From contig QGON01000041.1 of the NCBI GenBank assembly GCA_003660235.1, positions 1-33,290 of the forward strand: DNA of 33,290 nucleotides. Direction: 5' to 3'. The translations under genes were made by a program, and so were the position numbers. This DNA is from a bacterium endosymbiont of Escarpia laminata. GTDB lineage: Bacteria > Pseudomonadota > Gammaproteobacteria > Chromatiales > Chromatiaceae. Positions 12,760 to 21,453 of the stretch are shown piece after piece (position 1 is the stretch's first letter; each line of letters begins with the position of its first letter). Below the pieces are notes generated by a model. It did not search any database. It was not told the origin of the DNA and was given only the letters and a program-made list of their open reading frames with translations.

Positions 12760-15700
12760 CGGAATGCCTCCAGCTCAGGCATGCGGAACGGGTTGATGAT
12801 GCTGTCCGCCCGCAGTTCGAAACGGGCCGTTTGTCCCCCGAGGCTGAAGCTCACCAGGAAACGGTCGGCCATCGCGGTATCTTTTACCTCAGCCTGATCG
12901 AGCAGTTTGAACCAGGCCCAGACACCATCTTTGGTCTCGGCGGAGGTGCGGCCTTTCAGGTTCTCGAAGAGGATTCTGACCTGTCCGCTGGCGTCAGGTG
13001 CGGGCCACTGCATGCGGGTGCTGCGGGCCGGGCCGTGGCGGTAGCTCAACTTCTGACCGTCAAGATCGAGCAGGAATCGACTGACCTCTGCATCGAGGTA
13101 GGCGGGCTTGAGGCTGAAGGCGATCTTGGGCCGCTTGCCGCCTTCAGCGAAGAAGACCTCGCGGATACGGTCTGCGCGCTCAAATTGGCGCAGGGTGTTC
13201 GCCGATACGCCCATCGGATGGCCGCTGGCCTTTTTCCAGTGCCAGGGGCTGCGGTTGGTGTCGGCGAAGGGCTTGATGTTCTCCTTAAAGAATCTGTCCA
13301 TCACCTGGCCGGGGCCGAAGAAGCGTGCGAAGTCGCTTAGGGTGACCTCCTTCTCGGTCTCCTTGGAAAGTGGGTAGCGGCCCTGGATGCCGCGGCGGCA
13401 AAGCGGCAACACTTCCGCCTGCCAGCGTTTGGCCAGTTCGTTGCGGGAACTGCCCACCACCACGCCCCAGCCCCGTTCGGTGAGTGCGAAGATCCACTCG
13501 TTGACCGGGCGGGGCAGACGCTTGGCCCGGCGTTGCAATCGCTTGGTCGGATCTTTGGAGCCGGAGGCGCGCTGTTTGGCGGCGGCAAGTGCAGCGCCAC
13601 CGCCAGCGGACTCCAGGTCTGCCAGGGAGGCGTGCAGGTCGCCTAGATCACCAATCAGACCTTCCAGCGGTGCAGGGCTGTCACCCTGGGCCTTGGTCAG
13701 CTCGATGAGCCGTTCGAGGGTCTCCTCAACCTGCAGTGCAACCGGATCGAGGGATTTTCCAGGGGTCTCTACGCCGGACTTTCCGGCCGCCCGCATCAGC
13801 CGCTCCAGGCGGTTTTTCTTCTGGTAGGCGCTCGTGCTCAATTCAGCAGCAATTTCCGCTATCCCCTTGGCCTTGTCGGCGGCGGCAGCCATTTTTTCAT
13901 CAGCCGGGACTTTGCTCAGGGTGGTGTTGTCCGCCACCGCCCGCAGCAGCTTGCGCAGAGGAGAGGAGGGACCGGAGACCACGTCCATCACCTCCACGCT
14001 CTGGGGGAGTGAACGTATCTTGACGATACGCATCTCTTCGAGCAGACCGCGCCAGGCGGCAATATAGTCCTCTGCGTAGAGGTCTTTGACCGCCTTCACC
14101 AGGCGCAACGCCTCGGCATCGCTGATCTCGCCGGCGTCCGCATCAGCCAGGATCCAGTTTTCGCTCAGTGCCGCCTCCGCCTGTTCCAGGGTTTGAGGCA
14201 GAAAGATGCCGTAGAATCCCCGGCGGGTGTAGAGGACAGGGATACGTCTCTTCTCCAGGCTCCCTTCGTTCACGCCAAAGACCAGGTCGCCGTGACGCCC
14301 CAGGGCAGTGCCGAGCAGGAAGTCCTTGCTGCGATCCGCAGCCGCCCGCTGGCGTATCTGGTTGTAGATCTGCTGCGACAGGGGTATTTCGGTCAGTATC
14401 TCCCGTGCCTGGGCCACCAGCTTGAGGTTCATGGGCAGGGGTTTGAAACGGGTGGAGAGCAGGCTATCCAGGTGGTTCATCAATCGGTTCTGGGCCTCGC
14501 TGTCGCCAGCCAGCCGGTTGCCCCAGTCCACAGACATGAAGAGTTTGATCTGCTCTGGGTCCAGATGCTCGGGCCGGCCCAGCATCAGGTAGCTCTTCAA
14601 TGCTTCCCGCAGCAGCTCTTTCTGCTCCCGGTTTTGCAGATAATCTTCGAGCCGGGCGCCCAGGCTGTAGAGGAAACGCCCTTGCAGGGTTCGCCGGTAG
14701 GCAGAATCGGTGGCGGGGCCCAGTTTTTTGCCCTGATAGAGCCCCATGCCCATGAGAAGGGGAGTCTCTTCCGGATAGACTTCGGTGGCAGCACGCAGAT
14801 CGTCCAGGGGTAGCAGGAGTTTACGGAAATCGGTGACGCGGTAGTCCAGGTCGGTGATCGACTGTTGGTAGTTCGCCAGGTTATTTTCCAGATTGCCGAC
14901 TGTCACCTGGTTACGGGTGAAACTGGTGGTCCAGGCCAGCGCGGTGAGGATGGTCAGCAGGATCGCCCCGCTATAGGCGCCACGTTGCATCCAGGCCCGG
15001 CGCAGCTCAACCTTCTTGTCACTGCCGGCAAGGCTCGATTCCGGAAAGATGACGCTACGGAACAGATCCTGGATGAAGTAGCTGCGACCGCGCCCGCTGA
15101 AGGCAGGCAGCCGTATGCGGTCGAGGCCGAAGTTCTGGGCCAGGTTGCCCAGCAGCCGGTCGATGGGTGTGCCCTCCTGGGTGCCGCTGGTGAAGTAGAT
15201 GCCACGTAGTAGTTGCCGATCCTCGAAACGGCTGGGACGAAAAACGCCGTCGAGAAAGCGGCTGAGAGGCTCTTTCAGAGAGGCCATCTCCTGGGGAAAG
15301 GCGAATATCAGATTGCGTCGCTGGATGTCACGTTCCTGGTGCAGGCGGGCCAGCACCCGGTCGTTGAGGCGACGCAGCAGGGCATCGAATTCGTCGGGAA
15401 AACGGCTTACCGCCCCCTCGGTGCTCTCTGCCGCCTCCAGGGGCAGGGTCATGCCCCAAACCTGGGCCCGGTCCTCGCGGCCCATGTCCTCGAAGAATTC
15501 GGTGAAACCGCCGACCAGGTCGGATTTGGTGAACAGCATGTAAACCGGTGCCTTTACCCCCAGCCGTTCGTTCAGTTCCTGGATGCGGCTGCGCACAGAA
15601 CGGGCATGCAGGCTACGCTCCTCCTCGGTCTGCAACATCATGTCGGAGAGGCTGACCGCGATGAGGATGCCGTTGATGGGACGGCGCTTGCGGTGTTTTT

Positions 15701-16325
15701 TCAGCAGGTCGAGAAAGCCGAGCCAGGCCGCAGAGTCGACGGCCTCGTGGCTGTCCTGGGTGGTGTAGCGCCCGGCAGTATCGAGCAGCACTGCATTTTC
15801 GGTGAACCACCAGTCGCAGTTGCGGGTGCCGCCCACGCCACGGATGGCATCTTTGCCGAAGCGCTCGGAGAGCGGAACATTGAGTCCCGAGTTGATCAGG
15901 GCGGTGGTCTTGCCTGATCCCGGTGGACCGATGATGATGTACCAGGGCAGCTCGTAGAGGTACTGACTGCCGCTTTTTCCCTTGCCGCTCTTTTTCAACA
16001 CCCCCAGGGCTTCATCGAAACGCTCCTGCAGGATCGATAGCTCCTCTGCCGACTGTTCTGCACCCGGCGCCGCGTCGGACTGGCTGATCTCTTCCATCAT
16101 CGCCTTGTCGGCCTTCTGTGCCCGCAGCTGATGCCACAGCAGATAGAGTACCCATAACAGGAGGAGGAAGACGATCACCAGACCCCGCACGATCATGCCT
16201 TCCAGCGGCACCATGCCGGCGATGGCGATCAGGGGGCCGATGAACCAGATGATGATACTCAGGGCGATCAGCCCGAGCAGCTGGATTACCCAGCGCTTTT
16301 TGAAGAACCCTGCGACCTTACTCAT
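12741..16325 (-). CDS. tssM: T6SS inner-membrane protein TssM (IcmF)
   Basis: A 1194-residue core component, of normal length. Two N-terminal transmembrane helices (about 15-40 and 48-66) precede a cytoplasmic domain with Walker A GPPGSGKTT near residue 134 and the CDWWFTENAVLLDTAGRY region carrying the Walker B/DTAG motif. A third transmembrane helix (GAILLTILTALAWTTS) leads into the long periplasmic part that binds TssJ and spans toward the outer membrane. I prefer the ATG at 16325, which overlaps the tssL stop as TGATG, over the GTG at 16328. Together with TssL and TssJ it forms the trans-envelope complex that docks the baseplate. Walker residues are intact, so it may bind nucleotide. Confidence 0.96.
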   Translation of the reverse strand: MSKVAGFFKKRWVIQLLGLIALSIIIWFIGPLIAIAGMVPLEGMIVRGLVIVFLLLLWVLYLLWHQLRAQKADKAMMEEISQSDAAPGAEQSAEELSILQERFDEALGVLKKSGKGKSGSQYLYELPWYIIIGPPGSGKTTALINSGLNVPLSERFGKDAIRGVGGTRNCDWWFTENAVLLDTAGRYTTQDSHEAVDSAAWLGFLDLLKKHRKRRPINGILIAVSLSDMMLQTEEERSLHARSVRSRIQELNERLGVKAPVYMLFTKSDLVGGFTEFFEDMGREDRAQVWGMTLPLEAAESTEGAVSRFPDEFDALLRRLNDRVLARLHQERDIQRRNLIFAFPQEMASLKEPLSRFLDGVFRPSRFEDRQLLRGIYFTSGTQEGTPIDRLLGNLAQNFGLDRIRLPAFSGRGRSYFIQDLFRSVIFPESSLAGSDKKVELRRAWMQRGAYSGAILLTILTALAWTTSFTRNQVTVGNLENNLANYQQSITDLDYRVTDFRKLLLPLDDLRAATEVYPEETPLLMGMGLYQGKKLGPATDSAYRRTLQGRFLYSLGARLEDYLQNREQKELLREALKSYLMLGRPEHLDPEQIKLFMSVDWGNRLAGDSEAQNRLMNHLDSLLSTRFKPLPMNLKLVAQAREILTEIPLSQQIYNQIRQRAAADRSKDFLLGTALGRHGDLVFGVNEGSLEKRRIPVLYTRRGFYGIFLPQTLEQAEAALSENWILADADAGEISDAEALRLVKAVKDLYAEDYIAAWRGLLEEMRIVKIRSLPQSVEVMDVVSGPSSPLRKLLRAVADNTTLSKVPADEKMAAAADKAKGIAEIAAELSTSAYQKKNRLERLMRAAGKSGVETPGKSLDPVALQVEETLERLIELTKAQGDSPAPLEGLIGDLGDLHASLADLESAGGGAALAAAKQRASGSKDPTKRLQRRAKRLPRPVNEWIFALTERGWGVVVGSSRNELAKRWQAEVLPLCRRGIQGRYPLSKETEKEVTLSDFARFFGPGQVMDRFFKENIKPFADTNRSPWHWKKASGHPMGVSANTLRQFERADRIREVFFAEGGKRPKIAFSLKPAYLDAEVSRFLLDLDGQKLSYRHGPARSTRMQWPAPDASGQVRILFENLKGRTSAETKDGVWAWFKLLDQAEVKDTAMADRFLVSFSLGGQTARFELRADSIINPFRMPELEAFRCPAKL
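12757..12771 (-). promoter_or_regulatory. Ribosome-binding site deciding the TTG start of tagF
   Basis: On the coding strand GGAGG stands seven bases before TTG. It is embedded in the last codons of tssM (LEAFRCP). No ATG or GTG occurs in frame before the conserved N-terminal motif, so this rare-codon start is well supported. Confidence 0.7.
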
Positions 16326-17662
16326 CACTTCTCCAGGATTATCTCGACACGGCGGTTTCTGGCCCGGTTCTCCGACGAATCGTTGGGCACACGCGGTTCG
16401 TTATCGGCACGGCCATCGGCAACGATCTCACCCTTGATCGCAGCATCCTGGCGCAGGATCTCCGCCACCGACTCGGCCCGTCCCATGGAGAGGTGCCAGT
16501 TGGAGGGGAAGCGCAGGGTGTGGATCGGAATGTTGTCCGAGTGTCCGGCCACCAGGACAGGGCCGTCGACATTGGCCGCCAGGGCCTCGGCGATGCGTTG
16601 CAGCAAGGGTCTGAAACCCGGCTTCACCTGATCGCTGCCGGAGCCGAAGAGTCCCTTGTTGCGCAGGCGGATGACCACGTCGGAATCGTTGTTGATCAGC
16701 TCCACCAGTCCCTCCCGGACCTCAGGTTCGAGGAAGCCGGAGACCCGGTCGTAGAGGTCGTCCTTCACCGGTGGTGGAGGCGGTGGGGCGGAGTCGATCT
16801 CCGGTGGAGTCTCACGACCCACCGCGTAGACCTCTTTGAAAACGGGGGCGGAGGTGTCGTTGATGAAGTAGCTGAAGACCAGAAAGGTGCTTAGCAGCAG
16901 CACGCCGGAGAGTGCGGCCACCACCCAGAGCGGGATGTAGTGGCGCAGGGTGTTGTCGCCCATCTGTTCGCCGCGCCAGTGGACCGAAAGATCCTGCTCG
17001 TATTCACCGCGCTGCATGCGGATGGTGCGATAGACGCTGTCGCGGATCTGTTCCAGGGTCCGGCTGCCGCCTTCGATAATGCGGTATTTGCCCTCGAAGC
17101 CCATGCTCAGGCAGATATACATCAGCTCCAGCATCTCCAGAAAACGGGCCGGATCCTTGAGCATGCGCTCCAACATCTGGAAGAACTTCTCACCGCCCCA
17201 AGCCTCCTTGTGGAAGAGGATCAGCAGGCTCTCCGTGCTCCAGGGACTGTTGCTGCCCCAAGGGGTGTTGAGTACGGTTTCATCGATCACGGTGCAGAGT
17301 GTGTAGCGGGCGGCAAAGACGTTCTCCTGGTCGATCCCGGCGGAAACGGCCCGTCTTTCGAAGGCGCGCAGTTCGTCCTCCATGCGTCGGCGCAGGCCGT
17401 TGACGTCCGGGTGGCTGGGGGCGTTGCGCAGTTTGCCCAGCAGAGAGAGCAGGGGGGCGGCGGCGGTCACCAGGGGATTGAGGCCCCGGTCGACAGCATA
17501 GTGGGCGGGCGGTGGAACCGGCGTCCGGGGCTGCATTGGCGGTGGTTCGGTCCGGGGTGTGGCAGGCCCCGCCCCCGGCCTTCTGCCGCCGGGCATGGGA
17601 CGGATCACCGTACGGTCGCTGTCATCACCGTCCGCGTCGAAAAAGGGGTCGTCGGTAGTCAC
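16325..17662 (-). CDS. tssL: T6SS protein TssL (DotU) with C-terminal OmpA-like domain
   Basis: A 445-residue evolved TssL. The cytoplasmic DotU helical domain (about 60-235, with TLCTVIDETVLNTPWG and MYICLSMGFEGKYRI) is followed by a transmembrane helix at 241-266 and a Pro-rich periplasmic linker. An OmpA/peptidoglycan-binding domain (about 325-445) carries GHSDNIPI, NWHLSMGRAESVAEIL and NRARNRRVEI. The N-terminal segment DSDRTVIRPMPGG includes T18, matching the phosphothreonine site described for Agrobacterium TssL, where PpkA phosphorylates TssL and Fha binds it. The start is GTG, 6 nt after tssK, preceded by AAAGGGTGAT. The peptidoglycan-binding domain anchors the membrane complex. Confidence 0.95.
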   Translation of the reverse strand: MTTDDPFFDADGDDSDRTVIRPMPGGRRPGAGPATPRTEPPPMQPRTPVPPPAHYAVDRGLNPLVTAAAPLLSLLGKLRNAPSHPDVNGLRRRMEDELRAFERRAVSAGIDQENVFAARYTLCTVIDETVLNTPWGSNSPWSTESLLILFHKEAWGGEKFFQMLERMLKDPARFLEMLELMYICLSMGFEGKYRIIEGGSRTLEQIRDSVYRTIRMQRGEYEQDLSVHWRGEQMGDNTLRHYIPLWVVAALSGVLLLSTFLVFSYFINDTSAPVFKEVYAVGRETPPEIDSAPPPPPPVKDDLYDRVSGFLEPEVREGLVELINNDSDVVIRLRNKGLFGSGSDQVKPGFRPLLQRIAEALAANVDGPVLVAGHSDNIPIHTLRFPSNWHLSMGRAESVAEILRQDAAIKGEIVADGRADNEPRVPNDSSENRARNRRVEIILEK

Positions 17663-17668
17663 GGTTGA

Positions 17669-18778
17669 TCACCCTTTGATAGCCCAGAATTCGAGTTCGA
17701 GACCGGGAAACTCGCCACCGATGTGGAAGGCGAATCCGCCGGAACTCTTGAGCTGTTTCCATAGTTCGCTGCTGCGATCGAGTTCAAAATAGGTCAGTCC
17801 GGCATGGTAGGGAATCTGCCGGGGCGCAACCGGCAACGGCCGTAGCGCGACGCCTGACAGTTGCAGATTTACCAGTTCGCGGATCTGCTCCACCGGTCCG
17901 ATCTTGATCTGTGCCGGGAAACGGTTGCGCAGGGTCTCGGTAGGCATTTGGGAGCCCACGGCCAGCACGAAGTTGGCACTGTCGATCAGGCTGCGGTCGG
18001 CCAGCGTCGCGACCCGGATACCGTATTTACGCTCCTGCAGGGGGATCGCCACGGCGTTCTGTTCCAGCACCATGAAGTCGGCGATCTCTGCCGCCCCGCC
18101 CCGGCCGGAGGCGGTGATGCGCCCGGCGAGGGCTTCGCCCCGGTGGTGCAACAGCCCTTGCAATTCATCGAGAAAGCCGTGCAGCCGGCGATGGGCTCGG
18201 CAATCGAGGGCCGGAGGCAGGAAGGCTTCGTCGAGTAGCAGGTTCATGTCGGCCCGCAGCTCCACGATCCGTGCCAGAGGCATACAGATGAACTGGCTGC
18301 GGTCTTCGCCGTCGAGCATCAGACGCAGGCGCAGGCTGCCGGTCTGAACCAGGGCCTTGGTATCGGCGCCGTCGTTGCTGTCGTCCACCTCCTGCTCCCT
18401 GGGCAGGTAGCGGGCCAGCACCTCCGGGATGTCGTTGCGGTCGGCTTCCACGGCCCCCTGTCGGCGGGCGGGCAGGGCCAGGTGGATCAATGTGTCGTGG
18501 GTGTTCTCCGGTATCTCAAGTATGGGTGGAGGTGTGTCCTCTCCAGGGATGTCGAAAGGGGTGCCGTCGGGCAATACACCTTTGCAGTGGGAGACCGACA
18601 ATTTTCCCTGGGTCAGCAGATCCTGGTCGATGCTCAGTTCCCGGATGCCCCAGCCGTAGGCTCGGAGTGGCGCGCAGCGCGATTCCAGCAGGTTTTCCAG
18701 ATAGCGATCGTGCTGCTGGAAGTGGTGGGGCCGGAGGAACATGCCTTCCGACCAGATGATTTTGTTGCGCCAGGTCAT
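17669..18778 (-). CDS. tssK: T6SS baseplate protein TssK with apparent internal deletion
   Basis: TssK links the baseplate wedge to TssL/TssM. The start MTWRNKIIWSEGMFLRPHHF is classic, so I use the ATG at 18778; the TTG at 18796 is unlikely. The N-terminal shoulder domain and the C-terminal head (from VLEQNAVAIPLQERKYGIRV to the end) are normal. Between them, residue 236 (AAEIADFM) joins directly to residue 237 (VLEQNAV), whereas relatives have about 75 more residues there, forming helices of the trimer neck. The protein is 369 residues against about 440-450 normally. The frame is maintained across the junction near 18070. Either the gene is an in-frame deletion mutant or the assembly collapsed here. 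Confidence 0.92.
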   Translation of the reverse strand: MTWRNKIIWSEGMFLRPHHFQQHDRYLENLLESRCAPLRAYGWGIRELSIDQDLLTQGKLSVSHCKGVLPDGTPFDIPGEDTPPPILEIPENTHDTLIHLALPARRQGAVEADRNDIPEVLARYLPREQEVDDSNDGADTKALVQTGSLRLRLMLDGEDRSQFICMPLARIVELRADMNLLLDEAFLPPALDCRAHRRLHGFLDELQGLLHHRGEALAGRITASGRGGAAEIADFMVLEQNAVAIPLQERKYGIRVATLADRSLIDSANFVLAVGSQMPTETLRNRFPAQIKIGPVEQIRELVNLQLSGVALRPLPVAPRQIPYHAGLTYFELDRSSELWKQLKSSGGFAFHIGGEFPGLELEFWAIKG

Positions 18779-18792
18779 ATCCGGGTTCCGGG

Positions 18793-19317
18793 TCAAAAAT
18801 TGAAAAGTGGCTCTTGGGATTTCTTCTTTTGTTCTTCCTCTTCTGGAGACTTGGTCTCCGAAATGGAAACCTCACCGCGTCCGAGCAGGATGGTATAGGC
18901 GTTGACTTGATGGAGTGCGATGGGGGCAGTCGCTCGCCAGATAGCGTTGTTCAAGTCGCGGAATGCGGCCATGACGCCGATAAAACGGGTTTGGGGATCG
19001 AGTTCCCGCAGTAGCGGAAGTGTCTTGCCTGGCATGATCTTGAATTCATCCCTTGCCACCAGGTCGGCGCCCAGTACTGCGATGTCGTCGTCATACAAGG
19101 TAAAAAAATCGGTGTCTTCAAAGATACCCGGGGTCTTAAGCTCGTAGAAGCGGACCACCACCGGCGAAGGGGTGCCCTCGGCGTTAGGGTTGACATGGAG
19201 CGAGGCGAGGAATTTGGCGGCGAGCTGGGTCGGGGGAGGTGCCTTCTTTTCACCGCACCCGGCAAAGAAGAGGGAGAGTGTCAGGGTGATGAACAGAAGC
19301 AGATGGCGGAACCGCAT
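18793..19317 (-). CDS. tssJ: T6SS outer-membrane lipoprotein TssJ
   Basis: A 174-residue lipoprotein. MRFRHLLLFITLTLSLFFAG then C21 gives a signal peptide with lipobox FAGC. The mature part (VVVRFYELKTPGIFEDTDFF, LGADLVARDEFKIMPG, RFIGVMAAFRDLNNAIWR) has the transthyretin-like TssJ pattern. It sits in the outer membrane, with the soluble domain capping TssM. The ATG at 19317 is preceded by AAGGAG at six bases and is clearly right; the upstream frame to 19560 is non-coding. It is the first gene of the tightly packed operon. The C-terminal tail is an unusual acidic-to-basic stretch (SPEEEEQKKKSQEPLFNF), likely disordered. Confidence 0.94.
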   Translation of the reverse strand: MRFRHLLLFITLTLSLFFAGCGEKKAPPPTQLAAKFLASLHVNPNAEGTPSPVVVRFYELKTPGIFEDTDFFTLYDDDIAVLGADLVARDEFKIMPGKTLPLLRELDPQTRFIGVMAAFRDLNNAIWRATAPIALHQVNAYTILLGRGEVSISETKSPEEEEQKKKSQEPLFNF

Positions 19318-19485
19318 GTTTTCTCCTTGGATCATCAATACCCAAATCCCAAACCGGTTCGCTGACCGCGAAGCGGTGTTCAGGGTCTGTTGCTGGTATT
19401 CCCTAATACCTAGTCTACCCGGCACATTATCATTGCGCACTTTACGTTGATAGGTGAATCGCGGCGGGTACCCCTTTCGATAAAG

Positions 19486-19514
19486 AGTATAACGGATTCC
19501 CGGAAACGCACTCC
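19486..19514 (-). promoter_or_regulatory. Weak candidate promoter of the tssJ operon
   Basis: TATACT (coding strand, 19491 to 19486) is a good -10 box, but the sequence 17 bp upstream (GGAGTG) is a poor -35. The leader to tssJ would be about 160 nt. It could need an activator, or the operon may be read from tagH instead. The region 19318-19877 otherwise holds no gene. Confidence 0.3.
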
Positions 19515-19601
19515 CTAATTTAGCGATTAGTTGACAACAACAGATTACTGGCTTAATCAATTCAGAAAGTAATTATTCAGCTTGGCCCTGAATAGGTGCT
19601 T

Positions 19602-19755
19602 TTTTGTAGGTTAGATGCGCATTGCTCCAATCTTTCGTTTTGCCATCTAACTTCGCGCGCATCGTAACCCAACGGTGGTTTGTCGGGTTACGATGCGCGC
19701 AAGGTGCAGTATCGTATTCTGGTCTTGTGCTGTCGCGCGACTAACCCGACCTATG
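19602..19755. repeat. MITE/REP-like palindromic element between tagH and tssJ
   Basis: The core is a perfect 16-bp inverted repeat, GCGCGCATCGTAACCC (19655-19670) and its complement (19685-19700), around a 14-nt loop. Outer segments GTAGGTTAG (about 19606) and CTAACCCGACCTA (19741-19753) are themselves related in inverted orientation. Such GTAGGTTnGG/CTAACCCGACCTA palindromes are a familiar class of dispersed repeats in proteobacterial genomes, in my recollection. It contains no ORF. It splits tagH from the rest of the operon and may act as an attenuating hairpin. Confidence 0.7.
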
Positions 19756-19877
19756 TTGAATTGCGCTGAACAGCTCCTTCAGAAACACTGTATTTTGAAT
19801 AGGTCAGATCAAGCGTGGCGAATCGGGCCTACATCATGCTCTCTGAATCTACAGGTTCGGGTTAAATCAAGGTTCGA

Positions 19878-21176
19878 TCAGTCTCTGCGCGCCCTGGTCA
19901 GCCTGGCGATCTGGTCCTCGTAGGCACGGGCGAACTCTTCGCCGAAGAGATCCTGAAAATTGTCTTCGGCCTCCGCCAGCAGTTCTTTGTGTTTCTCCGC
20001 ATACTGCTCCCAGTACCAGGCATTTTTGCTCTCCAGCAGGCTGCGTCCCCCTTTTTGCTGGAAGTAGCGCTCCAGTTCCTCAGGCTCGAAACGCTGCAAC
20101 ATGGCGGAGAGGGCGCCCTGCATGCCGGCCATTACCGCCATCTGATGGGCCGAGATGTCGTCCACCGCTTCCCGGATTGCATCCATGGGGGAGAGGTAGG
20201 CGGTGTTGTCCGGCCTGAACAGGTGGGTGAGCGCCTCTTCGACGCCGACGGTAAATTTCAGCGGATTGTTCTCCACCGGCCTGATGGTGGTGAGCTGCAT
20301 GCGGAACTGGCTCTTGATCTCGGCGCGTGCGCGCAGCACCCCCATCAGACCCTCCACCATCTCCCGCATCAGGGCGCCCAGTGTACGCAGGGTTTCCGGT
20401 GCGGCATCCGTTGGGATGTTGAACTGCGGCATGCCGGCGCCTTCTAGGATCAGGCGCAACGCCTCTTGATCCTGAACGGACGCCGGAGCGGACGTGACTG
20501 CGGGTTTGGCTGCGGGTGGTGCAGGGTGTGGTTCAGATACAGGCTCTGCAGCCGGTGGTGGTGTCGGCGACGGCCCTTCTGTCAGTAAGTCCCAATCCTC
20601 GGGGATGGCTTGCGGTGGTTGGAAAAATTCGTTTGCCGCCGGCACATCATCCCGTTCCGAACCGGTGATGGGAGAGGCGACAGGTTCCGGCGGTGCGGAA
20701 AAGAGGGAGTTGGTGGTGGGCGTGGTGTCCACCCGATCGTCGTCCGCCTCTCTCTCATGGAAAAAAGCGTCAACGGCGGGCGGTGCTGCAGGGGCCGGGG
20801 GCGGTGCGGCAAAAGGATTGTCTTCGCCGAAGGCAGGGACGGCAGCCCCTGCGTCTCCCTCCAAAACGATCTCGATCTCATAGTCGCCGATCAGCAGACG
20901 GTCGCCGTTGCTCAGTGGCGCGCTATTGCCGCGCCCCAACGGCTGCTCGCTGCCTCCTACATAGATACCGTTGGTACTGGTGTCGGTGATGTAGAAGCTG
21001 CCGTCGCGAAAGGCGATGGCTGCATGTTTGCCGGAGATGAAACGTTCGGGATCGGGCAGCACGAAAAGGTTAGCGGCAGAACGTCCCAGGGTGCCGCCCT
21101 GTTCGTCGAAATTAGCCGACAAAGGAGTGACAGGCGGCTGATTGCGGTAGGTGGTGACGTTCAGACAGAGTTTCAT
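19878..21176 (-). CDS. tagH: T6SS FHA-domain protein TagH (Fha)
   Basis: A 432-residue scaffold protein. The N-terminal FHA domain (about 27-105) has GRSAANLFVL, RFISGKHAAI and TDTSTNGIYV, which include the phosphothreonine-binding Arg, Ser, His and Asn. A long Pro/Ala-rich linker (110-240) is followed by the C-terminal TagH-specific domain (ALRLILEGAGMPQFN, FRPDNTAYLSPMDAIREA, NFQDLFGEEFARAYEDQI). It binds phosphorylated PpkA or TssL and promotes assembly. I start at the ATG at 21176, where family members begin; an upstream TTG at 21200 would add eight residues. It is transcribed with the operon direction but is separated from tssJ by 560 bp. It is divergent from the TPS locus. Confidence 0.94.
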   Translation of the reverse strand: MKLCLNVTTYRNQPPVTPLSANFDEQGGTLGRSAANLFVLPDPERFISGKHAAIAFRDGSFYITDTSTNGIYVGGSEQPLGRGNSAPLSNGDRLLIGDYEIEIVLEGDAGAAVPAFGEDNPFAAPPPAPAAPPAVDAFFHEREADDDRVDTTPTTNSLFSAPPEPVASPITGSERDDVPAANEFFQPPQAIPEDWDLLTEGPSPTPPPAAEPVSEPHPAPPAAKPAVTSAPASVQDQEALRLILEGAGMPQFNIPTDAAPETLRTLGALMREMVEGLMGVLRARAEIKSQFRMQLTTIRPVENNPLKFTVGVEEALTHLFRPDNTAYLSPMDAIREAVDDISAHQMAVMAGMQGALSAMLQRFEPEELERYFQQKGGRSLLESKNAWYWEQYAEKHKELLAEAEDNFQDLFGEEFARAYEDQIARLTRARRD

Positions 21177-21260
21177 GGGTGGTAGAGACTGATGATCCAA
21201 TTGGGTTGGGACAATTTTGCTTCCATGATCCGGGTCAGGATCGGTATAACCAGACGGGGC

Positions 21261-21290
21261 GTTATACGGATTACCTGATCAGTGGATCAA
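21261..21290 (-). promoter_or_regulatory. Candidate tagH promoter
   Basis: On the minus strand TTGATC (21290 to 21285, four of six) and TATAAC (21266 to 21261, five of six) are 18 bp apart, giving a leader near 78 nt. A short inverted repeat TGATC-AGTG-GATCA overlaps the -35 box and could be an operator. Confidence 0.45.
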
Positions 21291-21359
21291 TCTTCGTATA
21301 TCTTCTGCAACTGATCGGTAAATATCAATGATAATCGCACCTTTCGTTAGCTGCTTCGG

Positions 21360-21387
21360 TTGTCTTTGCCGAACATGAGCATATACT
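21360..21387 (+). promoter_or_regulatory. Candidate tpsB promoter
   Basis: TTGTCT (21360-21365, four of six) and TATACT (21382-21387, five of six) with 16-bp spacing point rightward, giving a leader of about 60 nt to the ATG at 21454. The two divergent candidate promoters are about 70 bp apart, so one regulator could act on both the T6SS and the TPS locus. Confidence 0.45.
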
Positions 21388-21453
21388 TTCCCAAGTATCG
21401 TAAGCTTTATTGGGGTTTGCGAAAAGGCGTGTCGACGGGCTGGGGATGAGGCA

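Noticed and set aside
19318-19560. Upstream extension of tssJ to 19560
   Set aside because: The lipoprotein signal peptide begins at 19317 behind a strong ribosome site, so the extension is leader sequence.
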